The notes: generated by a model not told the origin, from the letters alone. A DNA stretch of 44,923 nucleotides from Candidatus Poribacteria bacterium (GCA_016215705.1 JACRIR010000049.1:1-44923), one strand, 5' to 3'; positions 16,198-24,294 are shown, counted from the first letter of the stretch. Made by a program: numbers and translations.

Positions 16198-17722
16198 AGG
16201 CAGATTCTACCTCACGACTCCGGCATACTACGTCAACGATGTTCCCCATATCGGCCATGCATACTGCGAGATAGCAGCCGACGTTCTTGCTCGCTTCAAG
16301 CGGATGGAAGGATACGAAGTCTTCTTTGTGACCGGCAGCGACGAGCACGGAAACAAGATAGCCCAGTCGGCGGAACAGCACGGGAAAAAGCCGAAGGAAT
16401 GGGCCGACAAAGTGGTTGCGAAGTTCAAAGAGGCATGGGAGAAACTCAATATCAGTTACGATCTCCTTATCCGAACCACCGACGACTATCACGAGTCGGG
16501 TGTCCAAAAACTCTTTGAGGTCATCAGGGATAATGGCTTTATTTACCTCGGCGACTACGAGGGATGGTATTGCGTGCCCGATGAGGCGTTCTGGACCGAA
16601 ACACAGATTGTGAATGGGAATTGTCCTGATTGCGGTCGGCCGGTCGAACGGGTAAAGGAAAAAAGTTATTTCTTCAAATTATCCGCTTTCCAGGAAAAAC
16701 TGCTCGAACACGTCCGCTCCAATCCAACTTTTATCGAGCCCGAGACGAGACGCAATGAGGTCGTGAGCCGGATTCAACAAGGGCTCAATGACCTTAGCAT
16801 CAGCCGGATCACGGTGAAATGGGGTATCCCTGTGCCCGGCGATGAGGCGCATACAATTTATGTCTGGGTTGACGCGCTCATAAACTACGTCACCGCCTGC
16901 GGCTATGGGACTGACGAGAAACGGTTCCGCGATATCTGGCCGGCCGACCTGCACTTGATCGGAAAAGAGATTCTGTGGTTCCACACAGTGATATGGCCCG
17001 CTATGCTCATGGCGGCCGGGCTCCCGCTGCCGAAGCGCGTGTTCGGGCACGGCTGGTGGACGGTCGAAGGCCAGAAGATGTCGAAATCGCTCGGCAACGT
17101 GGTCGATCCCATCGAGTTGGCCGACAAGTACAGCGCCGACGCGGTTCGCTATTTCCTTCTGCGGGAAGGCGCATTCGGCAAGGACAGCGATTTCTCGCTT
17201 TCATCGGTGATTTCCAGGATAAACAATGAGCTTGCGAACGACCTGGGGAACCTCTTGAGTCGCACCCTCGCGATGATTAAGAAGTATAACAAAGGCGCTG
17301 TGCCGCGAGCCGACAGCGTGACGGCGGCTGATAATGAGCTTCTGGACATGGCGAAAGGACTGTTTGCTCGAGTGAAGGCGCAGATGGAGCAATTGCAGTT
17401 CAGCTTCGCTCTCGATGAACTATGGAGCTTTGTCCGGAGGTGCAACAAGTACGTCGAGGAAAACGCGCCATGGGAACTGGCCAAGTCTCCCGAGAAAAAA
17501 GCGCGGCTTGATACGGTCCTCTATAACCTTGCAGAATCGCTCAGGATAATAACCGTTTTGCTGAGGCCATTCATGCCGACCGCCACCGCAAGAATGTGGA
17601 GCCAGCTCGGTCTCGACGATAGTGCCGACCTCAGCTTCGACCAAGCGAACACGTGGGGTGTTCTGCAAGCAGGCGCGGCGACCAATCCGGGCGAGGCGCT
17701 CTTCCCGAAGGTGAAAACGTGA
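16190..17722 (+). CDS. metG: Methionyl-tRNA synthetase
   Basis: This class I synthetase of 510 residues is translated from the ATG at 16190, which lies after GAGGGG and overlaps the previous stop. The open frame extends to 16082 but that part overlaps the RicT gene. Signatures: PHIGHAY (HIGH box), DEHGNK, a short zinc-type knuckle with CPDC, and KMSKS in GQKMSKSLGN. The anticodon-binding domain ends the protein. The C-terminal EMAP/Trbp111 tRNA-binding domain is absent. The tatD fusion follows with a GTGA overlap. Confidence 0.96.
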   Translation: MTKGRFYLTTPAYYVNDVPHIGHAYCEIAADVLARFKRMEGYEVFFVTGSDEHGNKIAQSAEQHGKKPKEWADKVVAKFKEAWEKLNISYDLLIRTTDDYHESGVQKLFEVIRDNGFIYLGDYEGWYCVPDEAFWTETQIVNGNCPDCGRPVERVKEKSYFFKLSAFQEKLLEHVRSNPTFIEPETRRNEVVSRIQQGLNDLSISRITVKWGIPVPGDEAHTIYVWVDALINYVTACGYGTDEKRFRDIWPADLHLIGKEILWFHTVIWPAMLMAAGLPLPKRVFGHGWWTVEGQKMSKSLGNVVDPIELADKYSADAVRYFLLREGAFGKDSDFSLSSVISRINNELANDLGNLLSRTLAMIKKYNKGAVPRADSVTAADNELLDMAKGLFARVKAQMEQLQFSFALDELWSFVRRCNKYVEENAPWELAKSPEKKARLDTVLYNLAESLRIITVLLRPFMPTATARMWSQLGLDDSADLSFDQANTWGVLQAGAATNPGEALFPKVKT

Positions 17723-19095
17723 TCGACAGCCACGCGCATCTTCAGATGCCGGATTTCGCCGGCGATTGGGCCAAGGTTCTCGATGACGCTGAAGCGGCCG
17801 GAATCGAGTATGTGGCCGTAATCGGCTTTGACCTCGAATCGAGTAAACGGGCCGTTGCGTTATGCGAGCAAAATGGCGCATTACTGGCCGCGGTAGGCGT
17901 GCATCCACACGATGCGTCTTCGCTTGACGACTCCGCGATGGACGAATTGCGGAGGCTGGCGCGGCATCCCAAAGTGGTCGCCATTGGCGAGACGGGCCTC
18001 GACTTCTATCGCAATCTTTCCCCGCGAGCCGAACAGCGTGCGGCATTCGAGACCCATTTGGCGATAGCGGAGGAACTCGGTCTGCCGGTCGTCGTTCATG
18101 ACCGAGACGCTCATGCTGAAGTGCGGCAAATACTGTCGCTCCACGCCTCGAAGCTCGTGGGCGGAGTGATGCATTGTTTCTCGGGCGATGAGCAGCTTGC
18201 CCGGGAGACGTTGGAATGGGGTTTCTACATCTCGATTGCCGGTCCACTGACTTATCCGAACGCGGAGAGACTGCGCTCGGTCGTGCGGCAAATCCCTATT
18301 GAGAGAATGCTCATCGAGACCGATGCCCCTTACTTGACTCCGCAGCCGAAAAGGGGATCACGGAATGAGCCCGCTTTTGTCCGTTTAGTTGCAGAGGAAT
18401 TGGCGCGCGTGAAGGGGTTGAGCCTCGAAGACGTCGACCGAATCACGACTCTCAACGCCAAACAACTCTTCGGCTTGCCGTTGAATGAGAACGGAGACGT
18501 GATTGTCTACCCCATCCGGAATTCGCTCTATATCAACGTGACGGGCGCATGCACCAACGAATGTTCTTTCTGTACGCGCTTCAAGAGCCCATACGTCAAA
18601 GGGCACAATCTCTCGCTCAAGCGGGACCCATCCGCGGAGGAAATCGTGCATGCGCTCACAACGCGACACGGCCGCTCATTCAAAGAGGTGGTTTTCTGCG
18701 GATTGGGTGAGCCGTTCCTGCGGCTGGACGTGATAAAACAAGTCGCAAAGCATCTCAAGGGCATCGGCTGCAAAATAAGGATCAACACGAACGGCCAAGC
18801 CAATCTCATATATGGTCGCAACATCGCGCCCGAGCTGGAAGGACTGGTCGATTCAATTTCGATAAGCCTGAACAGCTCCGACGCAGCGAAATACTTCGAG
18901 TTGTGCAGGCCGAGATTCGGGCCGGAGACGTATTCGGCAGTGCTCGATTTCATTCGCGAATGCAAGAAGTACATTCCGGAAGTCAGCGTAACCGCTCTCG
19001 ATATCGATCCTTCGGAAATCGAAGCATGCAAGAAGCTGGCGCGCGAGGAACTCGGCGTCGGATTCCGGGAGCGCCACTACGACGAAGTGGGCTGA
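17719..19095 (+). CDS. TatD-family metal-dependent hydrolase fused to a radical SAM domain
   Basis: This 458-residue fusion starts at GTG 17719, overlapping the metG stop by 4 nt, and the first residues are VIDSHAHL. Residues 1-255 are TatD-like with all metal ligands: H5, H7, E91 in GETGLDF, H127, H152 in MHCFSG, and D202. Residues 265-458 are a radical SAM domain with CTNECSFC (C278, C282, C285), binding the 4Fe-4S cluster that cleaves S-adenosylmethionine, followed by FCGLGEP. A TatD-associated radical SAM family is known; its substrate is not. TatD proteins are DNases or proofreading-type hydrolases. Confidence 0.93.
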   Translation: MIDSHAHLQMPDFAGDWAKVLDDAEAAGIEYVAVIGFDLESSKRAVALCEQNGALLAAVGVHPHDASSLDDSAMDELRRLARHPKVVAIGETGLDFYRNLSPRAEQRAAFETHLAIAEELGLPVVVHDRDAHAEVRQILSLHASKLVGGVMHCFSGDEQLARETLEWGFYISIAGPLTYPNAERLRSVVRQIPIERMLIETDAPYLTPQPKRGSRNEPAFVRLVAEELARVKGLSLEDVDRITTLNAKQLFGLPLNENGDVIVYPIRNSLYINVTGACTNECSFCTRFKSPYVKGHNLSLKRDPSAEEIVHALTTRHGRSFKEVVFCGLGEPFLRLDVIKQVAKHLKGIGCKIRINTNGQANLIYGRNIAPELEGLVDSISISLNSSDAAKYFELCRPRFGPETYSAVLDFIRECKKYIPEVSVTALDIDPSEIEACKKLAREELGVGFRERHYDEVG

Positions 19096-19096
19096 G

Positions 19097-19169
19097 GCGC
19101 TTATTCGGGGACACGATGCAACATAGCGCTTATTCGGGGACACGATGCGGCATCGTGTCCCCGAATAAG
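19097..19169. repeat. REP palindrome copy 1 with a duplicated left half
   Basis: The 19-bp-arm palindrome 19129-19169 has core GGGGACACGATG, centre CGG, CATCGTGTCCCC, and outer arms TTATTC/GAATAA. A left half-copy (GCGCTTATTCGGGGACACG..) precedes it at 19097, offset by 29 nt. It lies between the tatD fusion and trpS. Confidence 0.85.
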
Positions 19170-19181
19170 TAAATAGCAGGC

Positions 19182-19209
19182 CGTGAACTCTAAACCCTAA
19201 ACCATGAAC
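19182..19209 (+). repeat. Four CNTRRAC heptads
   Basis: CGTGAAC, TCTAAAC, CCTAAAC and CATGAAC run in phase directly after REP copy 1 and before the trpS ribosome-binding site. Confidence 0.7.
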
Positions 19210-19240
19210 CGCCTTCCTTGGAAGGAAGCGGGAGAATCGG

Positions 19241-20227
19241 ATGGCAAGAATGAGAATACTGAGCGGTATGCGCCCCAGCGGAAAACTTCACATCGGCCAC
19301 TTGCTGGGCGCGCTCGCAAACTGGAAACGCCTCCAGGATGAAGGCGCTGAAACCTACTACATGGTCGCCGACTGGCATGCCTTGACGACCGAGTACATGA
19401 AGTCCGAGACCGTCCAATCCAACATAAGCGAAATGGTGCTCGACTGGCTTGCGGCAGGCCTGGATCCGGAAAAAAGCGTTATCTTCGTTCAGTCACACGT
19501 CAAGGAACACGCCGAGCTTTACCTGCTGTTCTCGATGATCACGCCGCTTGGATGGCTGGAGCGAGTGCCGACATATAAAGAAGCTCTCGAGGAATACAAA
19601 GACCGCGAGATTGCGACCCACGGTTTTCTCGGATACCCTCTGCTCCAGGCGGCGGACATCCTCGTCTACAAGGCTGATGGCGTACCGGTCGGACAAGACC
19701 AGTTGCCCCATCTCGAGTTCACGCGCGAGCTCGCCAGGAGGTTTCATCACCTTTTCAGTGAAGTTTTTCCCGAACCGCAATCACTCCTCACGCAGACCCC
19801 GCTCATCCGCGGAATCGACGGAAGAAAGATGAGCAAACGGTATGGCAATGCCATACTTCTTTCGGACACTGAAGAAGACACGCGCAAGAAAGTGATGCAG
19901 ATGATGACCGATCCCGCACGCAAGCGCAGGAGCGATCCGGGCAATCCCGACGTTTGCCCCGTGTTCGACCTCCAGAAGATATTCGGCGCGCCGGAGTGGG
20001 TGGCGCGCGTCAATCGTGAATGCCGCACCGCCGAGATCGGCTGCGTCGAGGATAAACAGGCTCTCGCCGATTCTCTCAATGGCGCCCTTCGACCGTTCAG
20101 GACGCGACGCGCCGAACTGGCATCCGACCCGCAGGGAGTAAAGAGGATACTCACCGACGGCGCGCAAAGGGCGCGGGCCACGGCAGCGGCCACCATGTCG
20201 GAAGTTCGAAAGGCGATACATATATGA
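19241..20227 (+). CDS. trpS: Tryptophanyl-tRNA synthetase
   Basis: This class I synthetase of 328 residues charges tRNA-Trp. HIGH box is in SGKLHIGHLLGAL, the tryptophan pocket includes the GYPLLQAADILVYKA and VGQDQ segments, and the KMSKS loop is KMSKRYG. Length is standard. The ATG at 19241 follows GGGAGA by 6 nt. The stop overlaps scpA by 4 nt. Confidence 0.97.
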   Translation: MARMRILSGMRPSGKLHIGHLLGALANWKRLQDEGAETYYMVADWHALTTEYMKSETVQSNISEMVLDWLAAGLDPEKSVIFVQSHVKEHAELYLLFSMITPLGWLERVPTYKEALEEYKDREIATHGFLGYPLLQAADILVYKADGVPVGQDQLPHLEFTRELARRFHHLFSEVFPEPQSLLTQTPLIRGIDGRKMSKRYGNAILLSDTEEDTRKKVMQMMTDPARKRRSDPGNPDVCPVFDLQKIFGAPEWVARVNRECRTAEIGCVEDKQALADSLNGALRPFRTRRAELASDPQGVKRILTDGAQRARATAAATMSEVRKAIHI

Positions 20228-20955
20228 CTTACAAGCTCAAGCTCAGCAATTTCGAGGGGCCTCTCGACCTGCTCCTGCATCTCATCAAGCTGAACGAAGT
20301 GGATATCTATGATATCCCCATTTCCACCATTACCGACCAGTACATAGCGTACCTCGAGATGATGAAGGAACTCGACCTCGATATCGCCAGCGAGTTCCTC
20401 GTGATGGCGGCCACGCTCATGGAGATAAAATCGCGCATGCTGCTGCCGACCCAGGAGGGTGAAGAGGAACAGGAAGAGGACCCGAGGTTTGAGCTCATCG
20501 AACAGATTCTCGAATACAGAAAATACAAAGACCTTGCCTCGCATCTCGACGAGAAAGCCTCCAGGGAAAGAGACATCTATCAGCGGGATTTCAGAGAGTC
20601 TGCGGACACCGAGACGGGCGAGCCCATGTTCGACGTATCCCTCTTTGAACTGCTTCAGGCCTTCAAGCGAGTGCTGGAATACGCGACGGTGGAGCCTTTC
20701 AGAGAGATAACGCTCGAGGACGTCAGCATCGAGGAGAAGATGGAAGAACTCAGGAAGAAACTGCGGGAAAAGAACAACATGCTGCTCGATGAGATATTCG
20801 AGGGAGGCGTGAAGACCAAGGCGCTCCTGATCGCCACTTTCCTCGCATTACTCGAACTGATAAGACTCAAAGAAGTCGCCGCCAGGCAGGCAAAATTGTT
20901 CGACGAAATCCGATTGTTTCTGCTGCCGAAGGAGGGCGATTCGCAAGTTTCGTGA
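20224..20955 (+). CDS. scpA: Segregation and condensation protein A
   Basis: This is the kleisin subunit of the SMC-ScpAB condensin (243 residues). The N-terminal family motif FEGPLDLLLHLI and IYDIPIS are present, as is LVMAATLMEIKSRMLLP. An acidic linker (EGEEEQEED) and a C-terminal winged helix bind ScpB and the SMC head. It is coupled to trpS by a 4-nt overlap. scpB, which often follows, is absent here; a repeat-bearing spacer and yraN come next. Confidence 0.96.
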   Translation: MTYKLKLSNFEGPLDLLLHLIKLNEVDIYDIPISTITDQYIAYLEMMKELDLDIASEFLVMAATLMEIKSRMLLPTQEGEEEQEEDPRFELIEQILEYRKYKDLASHLDEKASRERDIYQRDFRESADTETGEPMFDVSLFELLQAFKRVLEYATVEPFREITLEDVSIEEKMEELRKKLREKNNMLLDEIFEGGVKTKALLIATFLALLELIRLKEVAARQAKLFDEIRLFLLPKEGDSQVS

Positions 20956-20995
20956 CCTATTCGCTCGCATTTTGCGGCATTTTTGCCCGGGTTCT

Positions 20996-21064
20996 GTAAG
21001 GACGGCTCGCTCAGTCGCCGGTATGTGTGTCCCCCGTAGGGGCGACTCGCCGAGTCGCCCTTAC
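20996..21064. repeat. GGGGCGACTCG palindrome with a decayed neighbour copy
   Basis: TAGGGGCGACTCG, a C, then CGAGTCGCCCTTA (21037-21063, one mismatch). Just upstream, 20997-21019 reads like a decayed copy in the opposite order (TAAGGACGGCTCGCTCAGTCG). Same family as the palindrome at 6577. Confidence 0.7.
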
Positions 21065-21085
21065 AGAATGTGAAGGACCAACGCT

Positions 21086-21463
21086 TTGGCTGCAAATAAC
21101 ATCGAGCGCGGCGCCGAAGGCGAAGACACGGCGACCCGCGCTCTACTGAAATCACGGTACAGAATCCTGGAACGTAACTTCCGCACGCCGGCGGGCGAAA
21201 TCGATATCGTGGCGCTCGACGGCAAATGCCTCGTCTTTGTCGAGGTCAGAACACGCGGCTCGATTGAATACGGGCTGCCGCAGGAGACAATAGTCGCTCG
21301 CAAGAGAAAACGGCTCTGCAATGCTGCCCGTTGGTACCTGCAAAAGAACCGCGCCAACGAATCGGAATGCCGGTTCGACGTGGTCGCGGTGGTGATGGAT
21401 GATGAAGAAGACCCAATTATCGAAATTATCAAAGACGCCTTCAGACCTGACAAAACATGGTGA
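21086..21463 (+). CDS. yraN: UPF0102 (YraN) family endonuclease-like protein
   Basis: This 125-residue protein has a restriction-endonuclease-like fold. Opening GAEGEDTATRALLKSRYRILERNFR, then GEIDIVALDGKCLVFVEVRTR with the D-ExV-type nuclease residues. The function of the family is not established. The start is TTG at 21086: the frame opens only 15 nt upstream, there is no ATG or GTG, and AAGGA precedes it by 8 nt. The end overlaps the next gene. Confidence 0.88.
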   Translation: MAANNIERGAEGEDTATRALLKSRYRILERNFRTPAGEIDIVALDGKCLVFVEVRTRGSIEYGLPQETIVARKRKRLCNAARWYLQKNRANESECRFDVVAVVMDDEEDPIIEIIKDAFRPDKTW

Positions 21464-22262
21464 TCACCAGCGGACCGAGAACTCGCGTTACGCTGTCACT
21501 GTTCCGTTCGACGGGCTTGAAGCAAACCTCGAATTCCTGAGGGCAAACAATCTCGACGTCGAAGTCATGATGTACGACACGGAATGGATTCGAAATTTCC
21601 CGCGCGCGGCGGTCGAGGCGATGGGAAAGCGGCTCGAAGCCGCGGGGCTGGGCGTGAGCGTGCACGGCCCTCTCTTCGACCTTAATCCAGGAAGCCAGGA
21701 CACCATCATCCGCGACTACACGAAGTTCAACTTCATGAGGTCGCTCAACATCAGCGCCTTGCTGAAGGCGAAGATCGTGGTGTTCCATCTCGGCCTAAAC
21801 CCGCTGATCCCGCAGGACTACCGCGACCTCTGGCTCAAAACCAGCATGAAGACGTGGGAGCCGGTCGTCAATCACGCCAGGAGACTCGGTATCACGATCG
21901 CAATCGAAAACATGTTCTTGAACGCGCCCTACTTCCTACGGAAAGTGATCGAGATGGTTGACTCGTCCAACATGCAAGTGTGCCTGGACGTCGGACATGT
22001 GAACGTCTATTCGGTTGTGCCACTCGAGGAATGGGTCGACGTGCTCGGTAAGTACATCGTGAAGGTCCACATCAACGATAACGACGCCCAGAACGACCTG
22101 CATCTCGCCTTCGGCGAAGGCAACATCGACTACCTGAGAACATACCGACTGCTGCGGGAAAAGAACGTGCATGCGCTAATGACGCTCGAGATGACGCCCG
22201 ACAAGCTGCCGGCCACCCTGAAATATATCAAGAATCAGAACCTGCGCCTTCCGACATTCTGA
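21399..22262 (+). CDS. Sugar phosphate isomerase/epimerase-like TIM-barrel protein
   Basis: The protein belongs to the xylose-isomerase-like (AP endonuclease 2) superfamily. Metal-site motifs are visible: SVHGPLFDLNPGS, VVFHLGLNP, IAIENMFLN, CLDVGHVN, KVHINDND and LEMTP. The in-frame ATG at 21399 lies 65 nt inside yraN and lacks a good ribosome-binding site. The ATG at 21457, overlapping the yraN stop, is in another frame. The family N-terminus really begins near RYAVTVPFDGLE, so either a start inside yraN is used or a small indel lies near 21480. The substrate is unknown. Confidence 0.8.
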   Translation: MMKKTQLSKLSKTPSDLTKHGDHQRTENSRYAVTVPFDGLEANLEFLRANNLDVEVMMYDTEWIRNFPRAAVEAMGKRLEAAGLGVSVHGPLFDLNPGSQDTIIRDYTKFNFMRSLNISALLKAKIVVFHLGLNPLIPQDYRDLWLKTSMKTWEPVVNHARRLGITIAIENMFLNAPYFLRKVIEMVDSSNMQVCLDVGHVNVYSVVPLEEWVDVLGKYIVKVHINDNDAQNDLHLAFGEGNIDYLRTYRLLREKNVHALMTLEMTPDKLPATLKYIKNQNLRLPTF

Positions 22263-22307
22263 GAAGGAAACGAATCGCGATTTTGAGCAAATCAGACAAA
22301 TTCCTTG

Positions 22308-22372
22308 GAGAAAACCGGGGACACGGAGAAGATCGGGGACACGATGCCACATCGTGTCCCCGATTTTCTCCA
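22308..22372. repeat. REP palindrome copy 2 with a duplicated left arm
   Basis: The core palindrome 22332-22364 has 15-bp arms and centre CCA. A second left arm at 22308-22325 can pair with the extended right arm through GGAGAAAA/TTTTCTCC. It lies in the convergent spacer between the TIM-barrel and PilZ genes, so it could also stop transcription. Confidence 0.85.
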
Positions 22373-22379
22373 GGCGGGA

Positions 22380-22775
22380 CTACTCAAACATTGAGACATT
22401 CATCGACAGCTTGGGAGTCCCGATGAATCTGAGCGCGACATTGACGTTGAAGCCGTCGTTCTCGCCCGCGACTTGCTCAGAGCGGACAACAACTGCGGCG
22501 GCATCGAGTTGGCTCGGCGGGAGAAACTGTGAGTAGGTCGGGGGAATAGCTATGGCCACGTCCACTTCAGCGCCAGGACTGAGTGTCTTCGAATAGGCGA
22601 ACATCACGCCGTCCGGTGAGATATTTCTGGTATGCGAAAAGTGCTCGCGCATGTCGCCGGACGGCCCCATGAGGCGGATACGAATAGGATAATTGGAGTC
22701 TGTTCGACGCGACTTGCGCCTGTCAGTCCCCAGATAGGCGGACACCGCGTTGGTCATGTTTTGGGCAGGTTGCAT
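22380..22775 (-). CDS. PilZ-domain protein (candidate c-di-GMP receptor)
   Basis: This 131-residue protein has the two PilZ ligand motifs: an RxxxR-type run TDRRKSRR at about residues 17-24, and NISPDGVMF (the NxSxxG motif) at about 52. A conserved FIGTP-type ending follows. It should bind c-di-GMP, but the target is unknown. A second PilZ-like gene lies upstream on the same strand, separated by a 151-bp spacer filled with heptad repeats. An internal ATG at 22757 is an alternative start. Confidence 0.85.
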   Translation of the reverse strand: MQPAQNMTNAVSAYLGTDRRKSRRTDSNYPIRIRLMGPSGDMREHFSHTRNISPDGVMFAYSKTLSPGAEVDVAIAIPPTYSQFLPPSQLDAAAVVVRSEQVAGENDGFNVNVALRFIGTPKLSMNVSMFE

Positions 22776-22839
22776 TTACCAGATATCCCTATTTACATTG
22801 TAAACCGTCGCCGCAAATCGAACGACCTGAACTGTAAGA

Positions 22840-22906
22840 TGTAAACTCTAAACCGTAGACCGTGAACCGTAAATGAACCCTGAACCGTAGACCGTAGACC
22901 GCAAAC
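22840..22906 (+). repeat. Nine CNTRRAC heptads
   Basis: TGTAAAC, TCTAAAC, CGTAGAC, CGTGAAC, CGTAAAT, then a 4-nt phase shift, then CCTGAAC, CGTAGAC, CGTAGAC and CGCAAAC. Weaker units extend left to about 22793. The array fills the spacer between the two PilZ genes. Confidence 0.75.
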
Positions 22907-22926
22907 CATCCATCAATCGCGCGCGC

Positions 22927-23292
22927 TCACCACAGTTCCTTCCTCACTTGAGCGATGAGTTTCATGAACCTGAACCAATCAGTGAAGCGGATTCTATGTA
23001 TGGAAAAGCCCACCACGTGCGAGGAACCCTCACACTCGGGAGGCGTTACCCACCGAACGCGCGCATACACCTTGACTGGTGCAACGTAAGTGCTTCTCAC
23101 CTCGACTTCGGCCTGGGCTCCTTCAGTAAAAGCCGCCGACGTCCTTGCGCTCAGCCCTCGCAGGCTTAGGTTCTCAATAGTGGCATTCTCGTCAGTCGCT
23201 GCGTCGCTCTTGATGCGGGCGGAGAAAAAAGGCGGGCACACATATCTTTCGATATTGCGATGCGGGCTTCTTTTGGTCGAGGTTTCAGACAT
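22927..23292 (-). CDS. Second PilZ-like domain protein
   Basis: This 121-residue protein carries ENLSLRGLSARTS, matching the NxSxxG motif, and an N-terminal RNIERYVC with basic residues in place of a textbook RxxxR. The VEVRSTYVAPVKVYARVRWV segment fits the PilZ beta-barrel. The weaker first motif leaves c-di-GMP binding uncertain. It is upstream of the first PilZ gene on the same strand; the heptad-filled spacer separates them. Confidence 0.75.
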   Translation of the reverse strand: MSETSTKRSPHRNIERYVCPPFFSARIKSDAATDENATIENLSLRGLSARTSAAFTEGAQAEVEVRSTYVAPVKVYARVRWVTPPECEGSSHVVGFSIHRIRFTDWFRFMKLIAQVRKELW

Positions 23293-23462
23293 GATTTTTC
23301 ACAAGTCCTTCACGAACATGGGGCTTATGCCGCTGCCCTCTGCCTCGATAATAACCTATAACCTAAAATCAACATACCACATTCCGCCAAAAAAAGCAAG
23401 AAGCCCGGAACACGAATCACAAATGCCAAACATCTACTCTTCCATTACTCTTCCATCCCCAC

Positions 23463-23491
23463 TTGCCCCAATATCGGCGTTCCGGTATAAT
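23463..23491 (+). promoter_or_regulatory. Sigma-70-type promoter of the small membrane protein gene
   Basis: -35 TTGCCC, a 17-nt spacer, and a perfect -10 TATAAT (23486-23491). A start near 23498 would give a 38-nt leader to the ATG at 23536. Confidence 0.7.
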
Positions 23492-23535
23492 GATGTGAGA
23501 TTTCAGACAACCACAAAACCAATCATCGGAAGAGC

Positions 23536-23691
23536 ATGGCAAAACGAAAACGCACAAAACCCAAGAAGGGTGAGTACACCCGCACCATTCCGGAGACAGC
23601 CAATCCTGTAAGGTTCTTCATTATCCTCGGGATAGGCGTCGTCCTCTTCCTCGCCTTATTCTTCTTCGCGGTCATCCGCGCCGGAAAGTAG
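23536..23691 (+). CDS. 51-residue single-pass membrane protein
   Basis: The ATG at 23536 follows GGAAGAG. The product begins MAKRKRTKPKKGEYTRTIPE, a strongly basic cytoplasmic segment, then has a hydrophobic helix at about residues 27-46 (FFIILGIGVVLFLALFFF) and ends VIRAGK. The promoter at 23463 and the ribosome-binding site support a real gene. It resembles short tail-anchored or N-in proteins often left unannotated. No function is assigned. Confidence 0.7.
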   Translation: MAKRKRTKPKKGEYTRTIPETANPVRFFIILGIGVVLFLALFFFAVIRAGK

Positions 23692-23876
23692 TCAAGAGAC
23701 TATCCGCAAAGACACAAGGTGCGTAAGTCGGAGCGTGAGTGACGCAGACGCTGATAGATGGTACGAATGAGGGCCGCGCCTTTACGATGCAATTTCTGTC
23801 TCTTCCCCGTTTCACCTTTTTACTCTTGCCTTTACAGTCCTCTTTCGTCTTGTTTCTTCCGCCTCCTTTGCGTTGT

Positions 23877-23905
23877 TTGACAGCATGATGCGTATTTGCT
23901 ATAAT
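23877..23905 (+). promoter_or_regulatory. Consensus promoter of the tRNA cluster
   Basis: Perfect -35 TTGACA (23877-23882), 17-nt spacer, perfect -10 TATAAT (23900-23905). It lies about 40 nt before tRNA-Ser(UGA). Confidence 0.85.
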
Positions 23906-23945
23906 TTTCGCGGAAGATACAAGTTCAGGCGCCGAAAGAGATTCA

Positions 23946-24026
23946 GGAGGGATAGCATAACTGGTAATGCACCGGTCTTGAAAACCGGCGCCTTCGGGCT
24001 TGGGGGTTCGAGTCCCCCTCCCTCCG
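23946..24026 (+). tRNA. tRNA-Ser(UGA)
   Basis: Acceptor GGAGGGA/TCCCTCC, 4-bp D stem, anticodon stem CCGGT/ACCGG with loop CTTGAAA (anticodon TGA), long variable arm with a GCC-TTCG-GGC hairpin, T arm GGGGG-TTCGAGT-CCCCC, discriminator G. The long variable arm confirms a serine tRNA. CCA is not encoded. Confidence 0.97.
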
Positions 24027-24032
24027 CTCCTC

Positions 24033-24180
24033 AGTAAGGCGAAAGGGCAAAGGCGAAAGGGACAAGAGGACAGAGGGAAAAGGTTAAAAAGAGAAGAGAA
24101 GATGGGGGGCGTGCGGTTTTAGGGTCATGTGTGTTGTTTTGTTTCTTTTGTTCAGTTCTTCCTTTCGCCTTTCGCCTCAG
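24033..24180. repeat. Purine-rich/pyrimidine-rich period-7 inverted repeat between tRNA-Ser genes
   Basis: AAGGCGA, AAGGGCA, AAGGCGA, AAGGGAC at 24035-24062 is purine-rich and near 7-nt phased. TTTCGCCTTTCGCC at about 24161-24177 is its complement. The rest is purine-rich to 24105, then pyrimidine-rich. Related tracts occur at 23805-23870 and 38185-38275. Confidence 0.5.
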
Positions 24181-24185
24181 TGTTA

Positions 24186-24277
24186 GGAGAGGTGGCCGAG
24201 CTGGTCGAAGGCGGCACCCTGCTAAGGTGTTATAGGGGCTTAAACCTCTATCGAGGGTTCGAATCCCTCCCTCTCCG
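24186..24277 (+). tRNA. tRNA-Ser(GCU)
   Basis: Acceptor GGAGAGG/CCTCTCC, anticodon loop CTGCTAA (anticodon GCT), long variable arm ATAGGGG..CCTCTAT, T arm GAGGG-TTCGAAT-CCCTC, discriminator G, no encoded CCA. Confidence 0.97.
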
Positions 24278-24294
24278 CCGATAGTTGACTTAAT

